The notes under the pieces: generated by a model | What the model saw: only the letters and a program-made list of their open reading frames with translations | What the model was told of the DNA's origin: nothing | The model's database searches: none | Assembly: GCA_031282785.1 (NCBI GenBank) | Contig: JAITDB010000006.1 | Location: forward strand, 1-7,464 | Direction of reading: 5' to 3' | DNA from: Holosporaceae bacterium | Lineage (GTDB): Bacteria > Pseudomonadota > Alphaproteobacteria > UBA3830 | DNA: 7,464 nt | Part shown: positions 1-6,258 of the stretch, piece by piece | Position numbering within the stretch: the stretch's first letter is position 1 | How the letters are laid out: the number at the start of each line of letters is the position of its first letter | Translations under genes and position numbers: made by a program

Positions 1-395
1 AGATAGAGCGCCGAGAAAAATAATCCGCATAAACAAAGTACGGAACCCAGAATTTCCAGCTTGTCGGCTCCGGAAAAATATAGATAAATCATGCGGATAA
101 TCATAAACAAAGCACTGACAATATTTCCGGATAGGCAGCCATTATATAGCAGCGACTCCTCTAGAATATCACTGTACATGGCTTTTTTTCTCCGGAGGAA
201 AATTGCGATCAAAAAAGCAATTCCCAGCACGGTTGCCGTTACTCCAAAAAGCACGTAATCTGTGGTCATGTATTCGCAGTGGAGCCCGAAGACGTCACAG
301 GTAATCATATACAGCAATAGCAGCAAAGACACCATAAGTCCCAGATAAATAATGAAATGTATGTTGTAAATTAGCTCTAAAAATCTTTTTATCAT
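1..395 (-). CDS. Multi-span membrane protein, 3' part cut by window edge; paralog of the 1202-2050 gene
   Basis: An open frame without stops runs from an ATG at 395 to the left edge (131 codons seen), preceded by a strong AGGAGG ribosome site about 4-5 nt upstream. The product starts MIKRFLELIY and has hydrophobic segments at about residues 13-32, 49-67, 91-107 and 115-131, with a positive RRKK cluster after the second, so the N-terminus is probably cytoplasmic. It matches the N-terminal half of the protein at 1202-2050 at the same positions: NIHF near residue 11, then LGIAFLIA at 58-65, RR.KA.YSDI and ES.LYN. The two are therefore paralogs in the same orientation, separated only by rluB. The full protein is expected to be roughly 280 residues with a soluble tail, by analogy. 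No enzyme motif is visible and the function is unknown. Confidence 0.8.
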   Translation of the reverse strand, partial: MIKRFLELIYNIHFIIYLGLMVSLLLLLYMITCDVFGLHCEYMTTDYVLFGVTATVLGIAFLIAIFLRRKKAMYSDILEESLLYNGCLSGNIVSALFMIIRMIYLYFSGADKLEILGSVLCLCGLFFSALY

Positions 396-442
396 AGAAC
401 CTCCTCCGCTGGCAACGATTTTGACTGCCTCTACTATGATAT

Positions 443-467
443 GTTATAAAAGTTAATAAAAACTTTT
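443..467 (-). promoter_or_regulatory. Possible promoter/operator of the partial membrane gene
   Basis: In the 87-bp gap between rluB and the downstream membrane gene, a TATAAC -10-like hexamer (443-448, minus) abuts a perfect 7-bp inverted repeat, AAAAGTT / AACTTTT (448-454 and 461-467, 6-nt spacer). The -35 match is poor. It could be an operator over a promoter or a weak AT-rich hairpin after rluB; no T-run follows it on the minus strand. Confidence 0.25.
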
Positions 468-482
468 GAAACAAGTAGAATT

Positions 483-1205
483 TCAGAAGTGGGTTTTTAA
501 AAAGTGTTTTATTTCTTTGTCTGGAACGCGAACTATTTGTCCTGGTGATAGAGTACCCAGTTGAAACGGGCCATAGGCGATTCGAACCAGTCGATTCACT
601 CTGCACCCAAAATGCTCCATGAGCTTACGGACTTCGCGGTTTTTTCCTTCGGAAATCGTTACAGTGATCCATCTATTGGCGGATTTTGCGTTGTCGTTTG
701 GATCCATGGTGACTTCCACCGGTCCGTATTTTATTTCGTTGACAGTTATGCCATTTTTTAATTTTTCCAGGGAATCGTCGCTTAATTTTCCAGAAATTCT
801 GGCACGATAGGTTCTTTTTAGGCCCGTCGACGGCAATTCCATTTTTCTAGCGACATTTCCATCGTTGGTAAACAGCAGTAATCCCTCGGAGTTATAGTCC
901 AACCGTCCTACGTAGAGTATGCGTCCGTTTTTTTCTGGAAAGAAATCGAAGACCGTTCTGCGATTTTGCGGATCTTTTTTGGTGGTGATCACTCCCCTGG
1001 GTTTATAGAATTTCCATATGATTATTTCGTCGGATTTACGGTGAATTAGTGTGCCATCGACACGTATTTCGCTGGATTCGTCGACAAAAAATACCGGAGT
1101 GTTGACGACAATTCCATTAACTGATACCCGACCGCTTTCTATTAATTTTTCTGCTTCTCGACGGGAAGCGACACCACTTTCAGCGATTTTTTTGGCCAGT
1201 CTCAT
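483..1205 (-). CDS. rluB: Pseudouridine synthase of the RsuA/RluB family (23S rRNA modification)
   Basis: This enzyme isomerises a uridine of ribosomal RNA to pseudouridine in the cytoplasm. An S4 RNA-binding domain occupies about residues 1-48 (AESGVASRREAEKLIESGRV), followed by the catalytic domain. The catalytic aspartate lies in GRLDYNSEGLLLFTNDG (D103), and the C-terminal motif EGKNREVRKLMEHFG (186-200) is typical of the RsuA/RluB/RluE/RluF group. At 240 residues it has normal length. An ATG at 1235 would add ten residues (MFSRIFCAQP), but the family normally starts right at the S4 domain. The ATG at 1203-1205 also overlaps the upstream stop as ATGA, pointing to translational coupling and no need for its own Shine-Dalgarno. 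RluB (U2605 in E. coli numbering) is the likeliest specificity; RluE, RluF or RsuA cannot be excluded from sequence reading alone. Confidence 0.88.
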   Translation of the reverse strand: MRLAKKIAESGVASRREAEKLIESGRVSVNGIVVNTPVFFVDESSEIRVDGTLIHRKSDEIIIWKFYKPRGVITTKKDPQNRRTVFDFFPEKNGRILYVGRLDYNSEGLLLFTNDGNVARKMELPSTGLKRTYRARISGKLSDDSLEKLKNGITVNEIKYGPVEVTMDPNDNAKSANRWITVTISEGKNREVRKLMEHFGCRVNRLVRIAYGPFQLGTLSPGQIVRVPDKEIKHFLKTHF

Positions 1206-2050
1206 TGGTTGGGCACAGAAAATTCGAGAGAACATCGGCCAGACGCATAATTATGGAAAATACCATCATAATGCTTTTCCAGTCTTCTTTTATCTTTTAG
1301 GGATTCGGGATCCAACTCTACTTTCCAGGATAGAGAGAACTTTTTCTCATCTATTTTTGTATATTTAATATCGCCTTCGCTGACATTTATCCGGTCGTTA
1401 TCATTCATTTCTTGGATCAGAGAATCGATATTTGCCGGAGCGGTCGTTGCATCAGACATGGCTTTATTTGCAATATTGTTTACAGTATCGTAGATATTAT
1501 TGCTTTTTTTCAATGCCCTAATCAAACTAATCGGAGTATATACGCTGCAGGCTACCATAGAACAACTTATAATTGGAACAGTTACGGCGACCACCATCGA
1601 ATAGTAGGGAATAAATCGTCCTTTTTTCAGCAGTTTTCTTTCCACGATGAGATAAAAAATCGCCAATAGTTCCACAAACAAGTAGATGGATATACTAATG
1701 ATCATCTGGCGATCAATGCTGCCACAGAGATATTGATAAACTGTATATATTAGCGTAACCAGCAGATAAGTAACGCCGATAAACATTGCACAGTTATACA
1801 GGGCAGATTCGTCTTTTATATCGCTATAAAGAGCCTTTTCTCTGCGAAAAAAAGTCGCGATTAGAAAAGCGATACCCAGCACAATTATTTCTGCGGTTGA
1901 AAGCATATATTCTGCGAAAAAAATCGTACGATCATAGCAAAAACCGAACAGATCCTCTGCTATTGCTTGCAACAGAGTCGCAAAGACAATCATAAGCACG
2001 AAACCTATGACAAAATGTATATCATTAATCAATCTACCGAAAAATTTCAT
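1202..2050 (-). CDS. Five-span membrane protein with periplasmic tail, unknown function
   Basis: The 282-residue product has hydrophobic segments at about 12-31, 52-69, 87-107, 115-136 and 150-171, followed by a soluble tail of about 110 residues. Positive clusters RREK (69-72) and ERKLLKKGR (137-145) put the N-terminus inside and the tail outside (periplasm) by the positive-inside rule. The tail has a pattern P.NIDSLI, then DIKYTKI...FSLSW (about 206-242). The frame continues 52 codons upstream to 2206, but the start at 2050 is preferred: it aligns with the start of the paralog at 395, has an AGAGGA site about 10 nt upstream, and lies downstream of a good promoter. The gene overlaps rluB by 4 bp. 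I do not recognise the family. The layout of helices followed by a small periplasmic tail loosely recalls DUF5671-type proteins, but this is only a guess. Confidence 0.78.
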   Translation of the reverse strand: MKFFGRLINDIHFVIGFVLMIVFATLLQAIAEDLFGFCYDRTIFFAEYMLSTAEIIVLGIAFLIATFFRREKALYSDIKDESALYNCAMFIGVTYLLVTLIYTVYQYLCGSIDRQMIISISIYLFVELLAIFYLIVERKLLKKGRFIPYYSMVVAVTVPIISCSMVACSVYTPISLIRALKKSNNIYDTVNNIANKAMSDATTAPANIDSLIQEMNDNDRINVSEGDIKYTKIDEKKFSLSWKVELDPESLKDKRRLEKHYDGIFHNYASGRCSLEFSVPNQ

Positions 2051-2093
2051 AATAAAAATTTCCTCTAAAATGATAGCTTTTCGAACTTTTACT

Positions 2094-2122
2094 AGTATAA
2101 TACAGCTATATTTTTTTGTGTA
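2094..2122 (-). promoter_or_regulatory. Sigma70-type promoter for the membrane protein-rluB unit
   Basis: Reading the minus strand, TACACA (2117-2122; 4 of 6 consensus) is separated by 17 bp from TATACT (2094-2099; 5 of 6). It lies 44 bp upstream of the ATG at 2050, which also argues against the longer start at 2206, since that start would lie upstream of this promoter. Confidence 0.5.
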
Positions 2123-2249
2123 GGGGATTTTCTCTATTACATTTGTTCTCGCTAACGACCGACTTTTTCGCAGTTTATTTACGAGATTATCGCCCAATAT
2201 GCTCAAAAAAAATTATTCAAGCATAGAAAAAAGAATCGGATACAAAAAC

Positions 2250-2282
2250 AAAAAAAACGTAATTTTTACAAGAAAATCGTAC
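2250..2282 (-). terminator. Rho-independent terminator of the putative small RNA
   Basis: On the minus strand GTA and ATTTT (2282-2280, 2277-2273) can pair with AAAAT and TAC (2266-2262, 2261-2259), with a CG bulge. This is followed at once by eight T (2257-2250). The stem is AT-rich and modest, but the T-tract is strong. Confidence 0.45.
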
Positions 2283-2377
2283 CATTACAAGCGCATAGAA
2301 GCGACTGCCTTTCAAAGGCTAAAGTCCATATTGACATCAGCGCTGCACTCCGTTCTAAATAACCACTGTATGACTTA
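2250..2377 (-). ncRNA. Putative structured small RNA, about 128 nt, unidentified
   Basis: The segment begins about 7 nt after a promoter with two consensus hexamers and ends in a hairpin followed by eight T on the minus strand. Between them the sequence folds into nested stems. An outer stem AGCGC/GCGCT pairs 2340-2344 with 2290-2294 and can be extended with one bulge. It encloses a hairpin in which GACT-GCCTT pairs with AAGGC-AGTC (2323-2326 and 2315-2319 with 2303-2311), with a 3-nt bulge and a 3-nt loop. It does not show the SRP RNA GGAAG loop motif, a tmRNA tag or a recognisable 6S bubble. It could instead be the leader of the gene starting at 2050, but that gene has its own promoter beyond the T-run. 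Function unknown; the RNA itself is an inference from promoter, fold and terminator. Confidence 0.42.
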
Positions 2378-2383
2378 GAGGCT

Positions 2384-2411
2384 ATTATATTCTCACCTTT
2401 TTTTCTGTCAA
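2384..2411 (-). promoter_or_regulatory. Consensus sigma70 promoter (TTGACA / TATAAT)
   Basis: Both hexamers match the consensus exactly: TTGACA at 2406-2411 and TATAAT at 2384-2389 on the minus strand, with a 16-bp spacer. It is the best promoter in the window. No plausible gene starts just downstream, which fits a stable RNA. Confidence 0.6.
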
Positions 2412-2443
2412 GAGTTTTTTTTGCAATTGTACGAGTTTTTTTA

Positions 2444-2471
2444 TTTACTTGATTCATAGATAGTTTATGCT
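2444..2471 (+). promoter_or_regulatory. Likely plsY promoter
   Basis: TTTACT (2444-2449) and TATGCT (2466-2471) are separated by 16 bp, and the ATG of plsY follows 36 bp later. It is divergent from the consensus promoter at 2384-2411, with about 33 bp between the two -35 boxes. Confidence 0.4.
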
Positions 2472-2506
2472 AGCCTGGAGATATATTTTGAAAGATAGGT
2501 CTTGAG

Positions 2507-3094
2507 ATGTCAGAAAATATCATATGTGTTCTATTGGCTTATCTTGTGGGATCCATACCGTTTGGACTACTTCTGGCGAATTTTTTTGGAAATGGAAAAC
2601 TACGGGAAACAGGTTCTAAGAACATCGGTGCGACAAATGTGCTACGGACTCAGGGAAAATGCCTCGGATTGCTGACTTTTTTGCTGGATTTTCTCAAGGG
2701 ATACATAATTTTTCGCTATATTCATCTGGATAACGAAATAGCCAGCGCAGTTCTGCTGATGGCTCCGGTTCTGGGACATATGTTTCCTATCTGGTTAAAA
2801 TTCAATGGAGGAAAAGGAGTCGCCACCTATTTCGGAGTACTATGTGCCTTGGATATTCGTCTTTTTCTTATACTAGTATTTGTATGGATAACAATATTTA
2901 TCATATGGAAAATTTCATCCATTTCAAGCTTGGTTAGCATCGGCGTGAGCAGTCTCGCTTTCTATTATTTAGATCACTCTCATTTGCATTTTATTAATCA
3001 TTTATATGCTTTAATAATATTGTCGGCTATTATCGTGATAAAACATCACGAGAACATAAAACGACTCCTACATGCTAAGGAATTGGCGACATAG
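2507..3094 (+). CDS. plsY: Acyl-phosphate:glycerol-3-phosphate acyltransferase PlsY
   Basis: PlsY is an inner-membrane enzyme that moves an acyl group from acyl-phosphate (made by PlsX) to glycerol-3-phosphate, giving lysophosphatidate, the first step of phospholipid synthesis. The 195-residue length is normal. The family's conserved loops are all present: GSIPFG (15-20), GSKNIGATN (36-44), LDFLKG (60-65), GHMFPIWLKFNGGKG (90-104) and the C-terminal HHENIKRLL (180-188). Hydrophobic spans lie between them. The start has only a weak AGG upstream, but no better ATG precedes it and the N-terminus fits the family. dprA follows after 49 bp on the same strand, a pairing common in Alphaproteobacteria. 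Confidence 0.96.
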   Translation: MSENIICVLLAYLVGSIPFGLLLANFFGNGKLRETGSKNIGATNVLRTQGKCLGLLTFLLDFLKGYIIFRYIHLDNEIASAVLLMAPVLGHMFPIWLKFNGGKGVATYFGVLCALDIRLFLILVFVWITIFIIWKISSISSLVSIGVSSLAFYYLDHSHLHFINHLYALIILSAIIVIKHHENIKRLLHAKELAT

Positions 3095-3143
3095 AAAGAC
3101 TGTCCTTTTGTAAAAATATGGCCGACAATCCTCTTACTGAACA

Positions 3144-4274
3144 ATGGAGAATGTTGTGCTGTCCGAAAAGGAAAAATTAGCGCGATTGCAAATAGTTCGC
3201 AGCGGATCCATTGGGCCATCCCTATTCTGGAATCTCATAAATCTGTATGGCAGCGGCGAAAAGGCCCTCAAAGCTCTGCCGATTCTTTCAAAATCTTCCA
3301 CAAAACCACTTGAGATCTGCAGTGACGAAAAAATCGAACAGGAATTGGAAAATCTGAAAAAAATAGGAGCCGAATTAATTTTTTTCGAAGATGAACTTTA
3401 TCCGCCTTTGCTGAGAACTTTGCCAGATCCTCCGCCTCTACTGACATTTCTGGGGCAAAAGGAAAAAGCCCTGAAATTTTTCCAAAAAAATATTATATCC
3501 GTTGTGGGATCCAGAAATTCGTCCATACACGCGAGAAAATTTTGCACGTCCCTGTGCGAAAAACTAAGCGACGAAGACGTAATCATCGTTTCCGGCATGG
3601 CCCGCGGCATTGACACCTGTGCTCACATCGGAAGCCTGAAAAACGGCACTGTCGCCATACTAGCAGGAGGCATAAACGTTATTTATCTGCAGGAAAATGC
3701 AAAATTATATGAAGAAATCGCCAAAAATGGCTGTATTTTCACTGAAATGCCATATAACACCGCAATGCAGCCGCAACTTTTTCCACGAAGAAATCGCATA
3801 ATTGCAGGAATTTCTTCTGGCACAGCAGTTATAGAGGCTGCAGAGCAATCTGGGTCCCTCATAACAGCGCGATTCGCCCTCGAGTATAACCGAGACGTGT
3901 TTGCCGTTCCGGGATTCCCTCTGGATCCGAGAAGTATCGGATGCAATAATCTGCTGAAGGACGGAGCAATACTCGTGCAAAATTCGCAGGATATACTGGA
4001 TCATCTGAAAAATCGAAAAATAATACAGCAAACCCTGTTTGAGGAAAGACCAATATTTGCAGCAAAAATTTTCAACGGAGATTTGGAAAAAACCAGGAAA
4101 AAAATATTGGAATCTCTGAATACAGTTCCGGTAACCATAGATGAATTAATTTCGTCTATTCGTATACATCCTCAGGAGGTTCTAACGGCTCTCATGGAAC
4201 TGGAATTGGCTAATAAAATATCCAGATTGCATGGACAACGCGTTTGTCTTGCCCCTGGTTTTAAAAATTTATAA
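3144..4274 (+). CDS. dprA: DNA-processing protein DprA (Smf), ssDNA-binding RecA loader
   Basis: DprA binds incoming single-stranded DNA in the cytoplasm and loads RecA during natural transformation; it is also kept in many bacteria not known to be competent. The 376-residue protein has an N-terminal helical (SAM/HhH-like) region at about 1-75, then the Rossmann-fold core with VVGSRNSS (120-127), SGMARGID (150-157), FPRRNRII (213-220), EAAEQSGSLITARFALEYNRD with AVPG (231 to about 257) and GCNNLLKDGA. A winged-helix (DML1-like) C-terminal domain spans about 315-372. All parts are present and in order, so the gene looks intact. The usual G.D..YP.EN motif reads GGINVIYLQEN, without the proline. 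There is no clear Shine-Dalgarno before the ATG; the short gap to plsY suggests one transcript. Confidence 0.95.
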   Translation: MENVVLSEKEKLARLQIVRSGSIGPSLFWNLINLYGSGEKALKALPILSKSSTKPLEICSDEKIEQELENLKKIGAELIFFEDELYPPLLRTLPDPPPLLTFLGQKEKALKFFQKNIISVVGSRNSSIHARKFCTSLCEKLSDEDVIIVSGMARGIDTCAHIGSLKNGTVAILAGGINVIYLQENAKLYEEIAKNGCIFTEMPYNTAMQPQLFPRRNRIIAGISSGTAVIEAAEQSGSLITARFALEYNRDVFAVPGFPLDPRSIGCNNLLKDGAILVQNSQDILDHLKNRKIIQQTLFEERPIFAAKIFNGDLEKTRKKILESLNTVPVTIDELISSIRIHPQEVLTALMELELANKISRLHGQRVCLAPGFKNL

Positions 4275-4300
4275 TACAAATAGTATTAATATGCTTTTTT
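4272..4300 (+). terminator. Weak terminator candidate after dprA
   Basis: A 6-bp AT-rich inverted repeat, TAATAC / GTATTA (4272-4277 and 4283-4288), starts at the dprA stop codon and is followed by six T at 4295-4300. The stem is weak and seven bases separate it from the T-run. Confidence 0.25.
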
Positions 4301-4312
4301 CTTTTGTATAAT
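4284..4312 (+). promoter_or_regulatory. Promoter candidate for the ankyrin-protein gene
   Basis: A perfect TATAAT -10 box lies at 4307-4312, 31 bp before the ATG at 4344. The -35 at 17 bp spacing is a poor TATTAA (4284-4289). The gene probably has its own transcription start rather than depending on plsY-dprA. Confidence 0.42.
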
Positions 4313-4343
4313 AGTTTATCATAAATAAAAACGGAGAAGGAAA

Positions 4344-5951
4344 ATGAAAAAAATATTGACAGTTTTGGCAGTATTAGTATCTTGTACAGGTCTTTTGGGA
4401 GCAATGGAGATTGCGGAAAATCATGAACAGAAAAATGAGGTAAAAAAATCGTTATCGTATATTATGTCTATTATAAAAAAAGCAGATATTGACGAAGAAG
4501 AATATAAAAGCACCAAAAAATTAGCGCGCAAACTATGTTTTGGTTCGCTAAGCGAACAGGTCGCATCATTCGACACTATTATCAAGTTGCACAACGGCGA
4601 AAATTCTAAAATAGGAGCGTCGTTGCTTTTGGCCTGTTTTGCTCGCGCAATGAGATGTCCATATCTTGAGTACAATTTTAGACGGCCTATAGCTGCGTCC
4701 TGTATATCTATCGGGAACGTTGAATATTTCGATTTGTGCAAAAATATATATTTGTCGGCGCAGAAAAACGCTAAAACCAGAGATGATCTTGTAATTTTGA
4801 GAAGATTCTGTGAAGCAGACGAGCTTCTGCGAGCAGCTGCTCAGTGCGGAGATGAAATGGCGCAATATATTTCTGGCGCGAATCTTGTAAAACTTTTTCG
4901 AAGTATTTCCGAAAAACGCATTGATGGCGACGACAACATGTCCGGATATTTGGCCATTTATGCATATCTTGTGGAGAGAATATGGATAACTGTTCCCGTT
5001 GATGGCACTACTTCCTACGATCTGCCAACGCTATTAGCATCGCTTTTACAGAATAAAAACATTTCTGCCTATGAATCCTGTGTTAACGAGTGGTTAAAAA
5101 ACTTTCTAATTGAAAACTATGGAGAAAATTATATTACGCAGAATGCTTTTTCTCATTTACAAGTGGGATTGAGTCATTTATTTCAAGGAGAAAGCGCTTT
5201 ATTTTTAAAAAACAACGAGACAGACGACGTGGACGCCATAATTGCACAGAAAGAAGCGGAATATGGCGAATATAATCGAACAATGTATAACAAATTAGTA
5301 GCTATAGCTCCGGTGGTACGAGCAATGCTTGTACAATCTGTTTTCTCACGTTATGTTCAATCATATACTTATAATAATACGGAAAACGAATTACTAGAGT
5401 GTTTATCCAGCGAAAATATTGCTGGCACTATGTTCGATATTAATGGTTTTTATTGCTATAATTGGTACTATGGAGTGTATCCATTGCTATCGGCTGCGGC
5501 CCTGAACAACGATCTGAAGATCGTGGTAAGGTTATTCAAAGCCGGAGCAGACGCAGGAAGAAAATCAACTAACATTGAGTCCACAGCATTGCACATGGCT
5601 ATAGATTCCACCACCGATACACGCAACTTGAAGATAATAAAAATTCTCGCAATGGCCGAGAACAGCGACGCCGAAGACCATGAACATGTTATGGCCTTCG
5701 AAAAAGCATGCCAACTCAGAAAGTCTGAAGTGGCAGAACTGCTACTGGATATGTTCGTAAAAGCTCCAATAGATAATCCGGATTCGTGTTTTATAAGCTT
5801 TTGGAACGATGGAATACTAACTCCCAGCGTTATTGAAAAAGCGATTGAAATGAACAGAAAATTTGTAGCAAGGGCGGATGGCTACATAGAAAAAAAACTG
5901 TTCGTAAAAGGATTTGCTGTGAATAGCGAAGGACACATTATAGAAAAATGA
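4344..5951 (+). CDS. Exported ankyrin-repeat protein with a large unrecognised N-terminal domain
   Basis: The 535-residue protein starts with an export signal: MKK, then a hydrophobic stretch ILTVLAVLV. LVSC at 11-14 fits a lipobox (lipoprotein), while LLGA at 17-20 would allow ordinary signal-peptidase cleavage; the two cannot be told apart by eye. Residues about 30-370 are mostly helical, polar and cysteine-containing, with no domain I know. The C-terminal part has ankyrin-like repeats: YPLLSAAALNNDLKIVVRLF then KAGADAG (about 379-405), TALHMAIDS...NLKIIKILAMA (about 414-438), and a degenerate third, HVMAFEKACQLRKSEVAELL (about 448-467). Ankyrin repeats mediate protein-protein binding and are frequent in host-associated bacteria, so a host-facing or envelope role is possible but unproven. 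AAGGA lies 4 nt before the ATG. The gene sits where topA often follows dprA in Alphaproteobacteria. Confidence 0.82.
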   Translation: MKKILTVLAVLVSCTGLLGAMEIAENHEQKNEVKKSLSYIMSIIKKADIDEEEYKSTKKLARKLCFGSLSEQVASFDTIIKLHNGENSKIGASLLLACFARAMRCPYLEYNFRRPIAASCISIGNVEYFDLCKNIYLSAQKNAKTRDDLVILRRFCEADELLRAAAQCGDEMAQYISGANLVKLFRSISEKRIDGDDNMSGYLAIYAYLVERIWITVPVDGTTSYDLPTLLASLLQNKNISAYESCVNEWLKNFLIENYGENYITQNAFSHLQVGLSHLFQGESALFLKNNETDDVDAIIAQKEAEYGEYNRTMYNKLVAIAPVVRAMLVQSVFSRYVQSYTYNNTENELLECLSSENIAGTMFDINGFYCYNWYYGVYPLLSAAALNNDLKIVVRLFKAGADAGRKSTNIESTALHMAIDSTTDTRNLKIIKILAMAENSDAEDHEHVMAFEKACQLRKSEVAELLLDMFVKAPIDNPDSCFISFWNDGILTPSVIEKAIEMNRKFVARADGYIEKKLFVKGFAVNSEGHIIEK

Positions 5952-5974
5952 TACTACAGCCGTAGTCAGAAATC

Positions 5975-5998
5975 GCCCTCTGGATTTGTCTGGAGGGC
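5975..5998 (+). terminator. GC-rich hairpin after the ankyrin-protein gene
   Basis: GCCCTC (5975-5980) pairs perfectly with GAGGGC (5993-5998) around a 12-nt loop, 23 bp after the stop codon. Only two T follow, so it is either a weak terminator or an mRNA 3'-end stabiliser. Confidence 0.35.
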
Positions 5999-6047
5999 TT
6001 ACCGCTTCACACCAACAGATAGTGTAAGAAGTTTTATCAATATGGTT

Positions 6048-6099
6048 CTATATTGCAATCTACAGAATATAGGCCCCTATATCTAAAGCACGCTATATT
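6048..6099 (+). repeat. Competing short inverted repeats (CTATAT / ATATAG)
   Basis: CTATATT (6048-6054) can pair with AATATAG (6066-6072) around an 11-nt loop. The same ATATAGG (6067-6073) is also a perfect inverted repeat with CCTATAT (6076-6082), and a third CTATATT lies at 6093-6099. One ATATAG can pair with only one partner at a time. It may be chance in AT-rich DNA or an alternative-fold element. Confidence 0.3.
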
Positions 6100-6169
6100 T
6101 ACCGATCTCGTTAATAGACCTTACAGTCTCTGCAAATCAGCGTTTTGGATACTAAAGATTGAGATCTAG

Positions 6170-6258
6170 TACCAAGTTTCGCTCTAAATGACCCATTAAA
6201 AATTCCATATTCATTGGAAATGAGCCATATTTGAGATACTTATAGACGAAACTTGGTA
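6170..6258. repeat. 89-bp palindromic element with 12-bp terminal inverted repeats (MITE-like)
   Basis: TACCAAGTTTCG at 6170-6181 is matched by its exact reverse complement at 6247-6258. The interior is also palindromic: TCTAAAT (6184-6190) against ATTTGAGA near 6228-6236 with one bulge, and TTCC/GGAA (6203-6206, 6216-6219). The whole unit could fold into one long imperfect hairpin. The trinucleotide TAG flanks both ends (6167-6169 and 6259-6261), and the ends also begin and finish with TA, as expected for TA-target elements of the IS630/Tc1 type. No coding capacity. It lies 12 bp beyond the hpf stop, and on the plus strand a T-rich run follows, so it might also act as a terminator for the ankyrin transcript. 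Confidence 0.5.

Noticed and set aside
295..606. 103-codon minus-strand ORF across the rluB 3' end and the next gene start
   Set aside because: It overlaps two genes with clear family or paralog support in other frames.
2051..2206. 52-codon N-terminal extension of the 1202-2050 membrane gene
   Set aside because: The paralog at 395 starts at the equivalent methionine, a good promoter and an AGAGGA site lie between 2206 and 2050, and the extension is basic and unlike the rest.
2250..2377. SRP RNA, tmRNA or 6S RNA identity for the putative small RNA
   Set aside because: None of the diagnostic motifs (SRP GGAA-type loop, tmRNA tag frame and tRNA-like end, 6S open-promoter-like bubble) could be seen.
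2266..2457. 63-codon minus-strand ORF
   Set aside because: Its start lies upstream of the consensus promoter and the frame runs through the structured RNA; low-complexity lysine-rich start, no Shine-Dalgarno.
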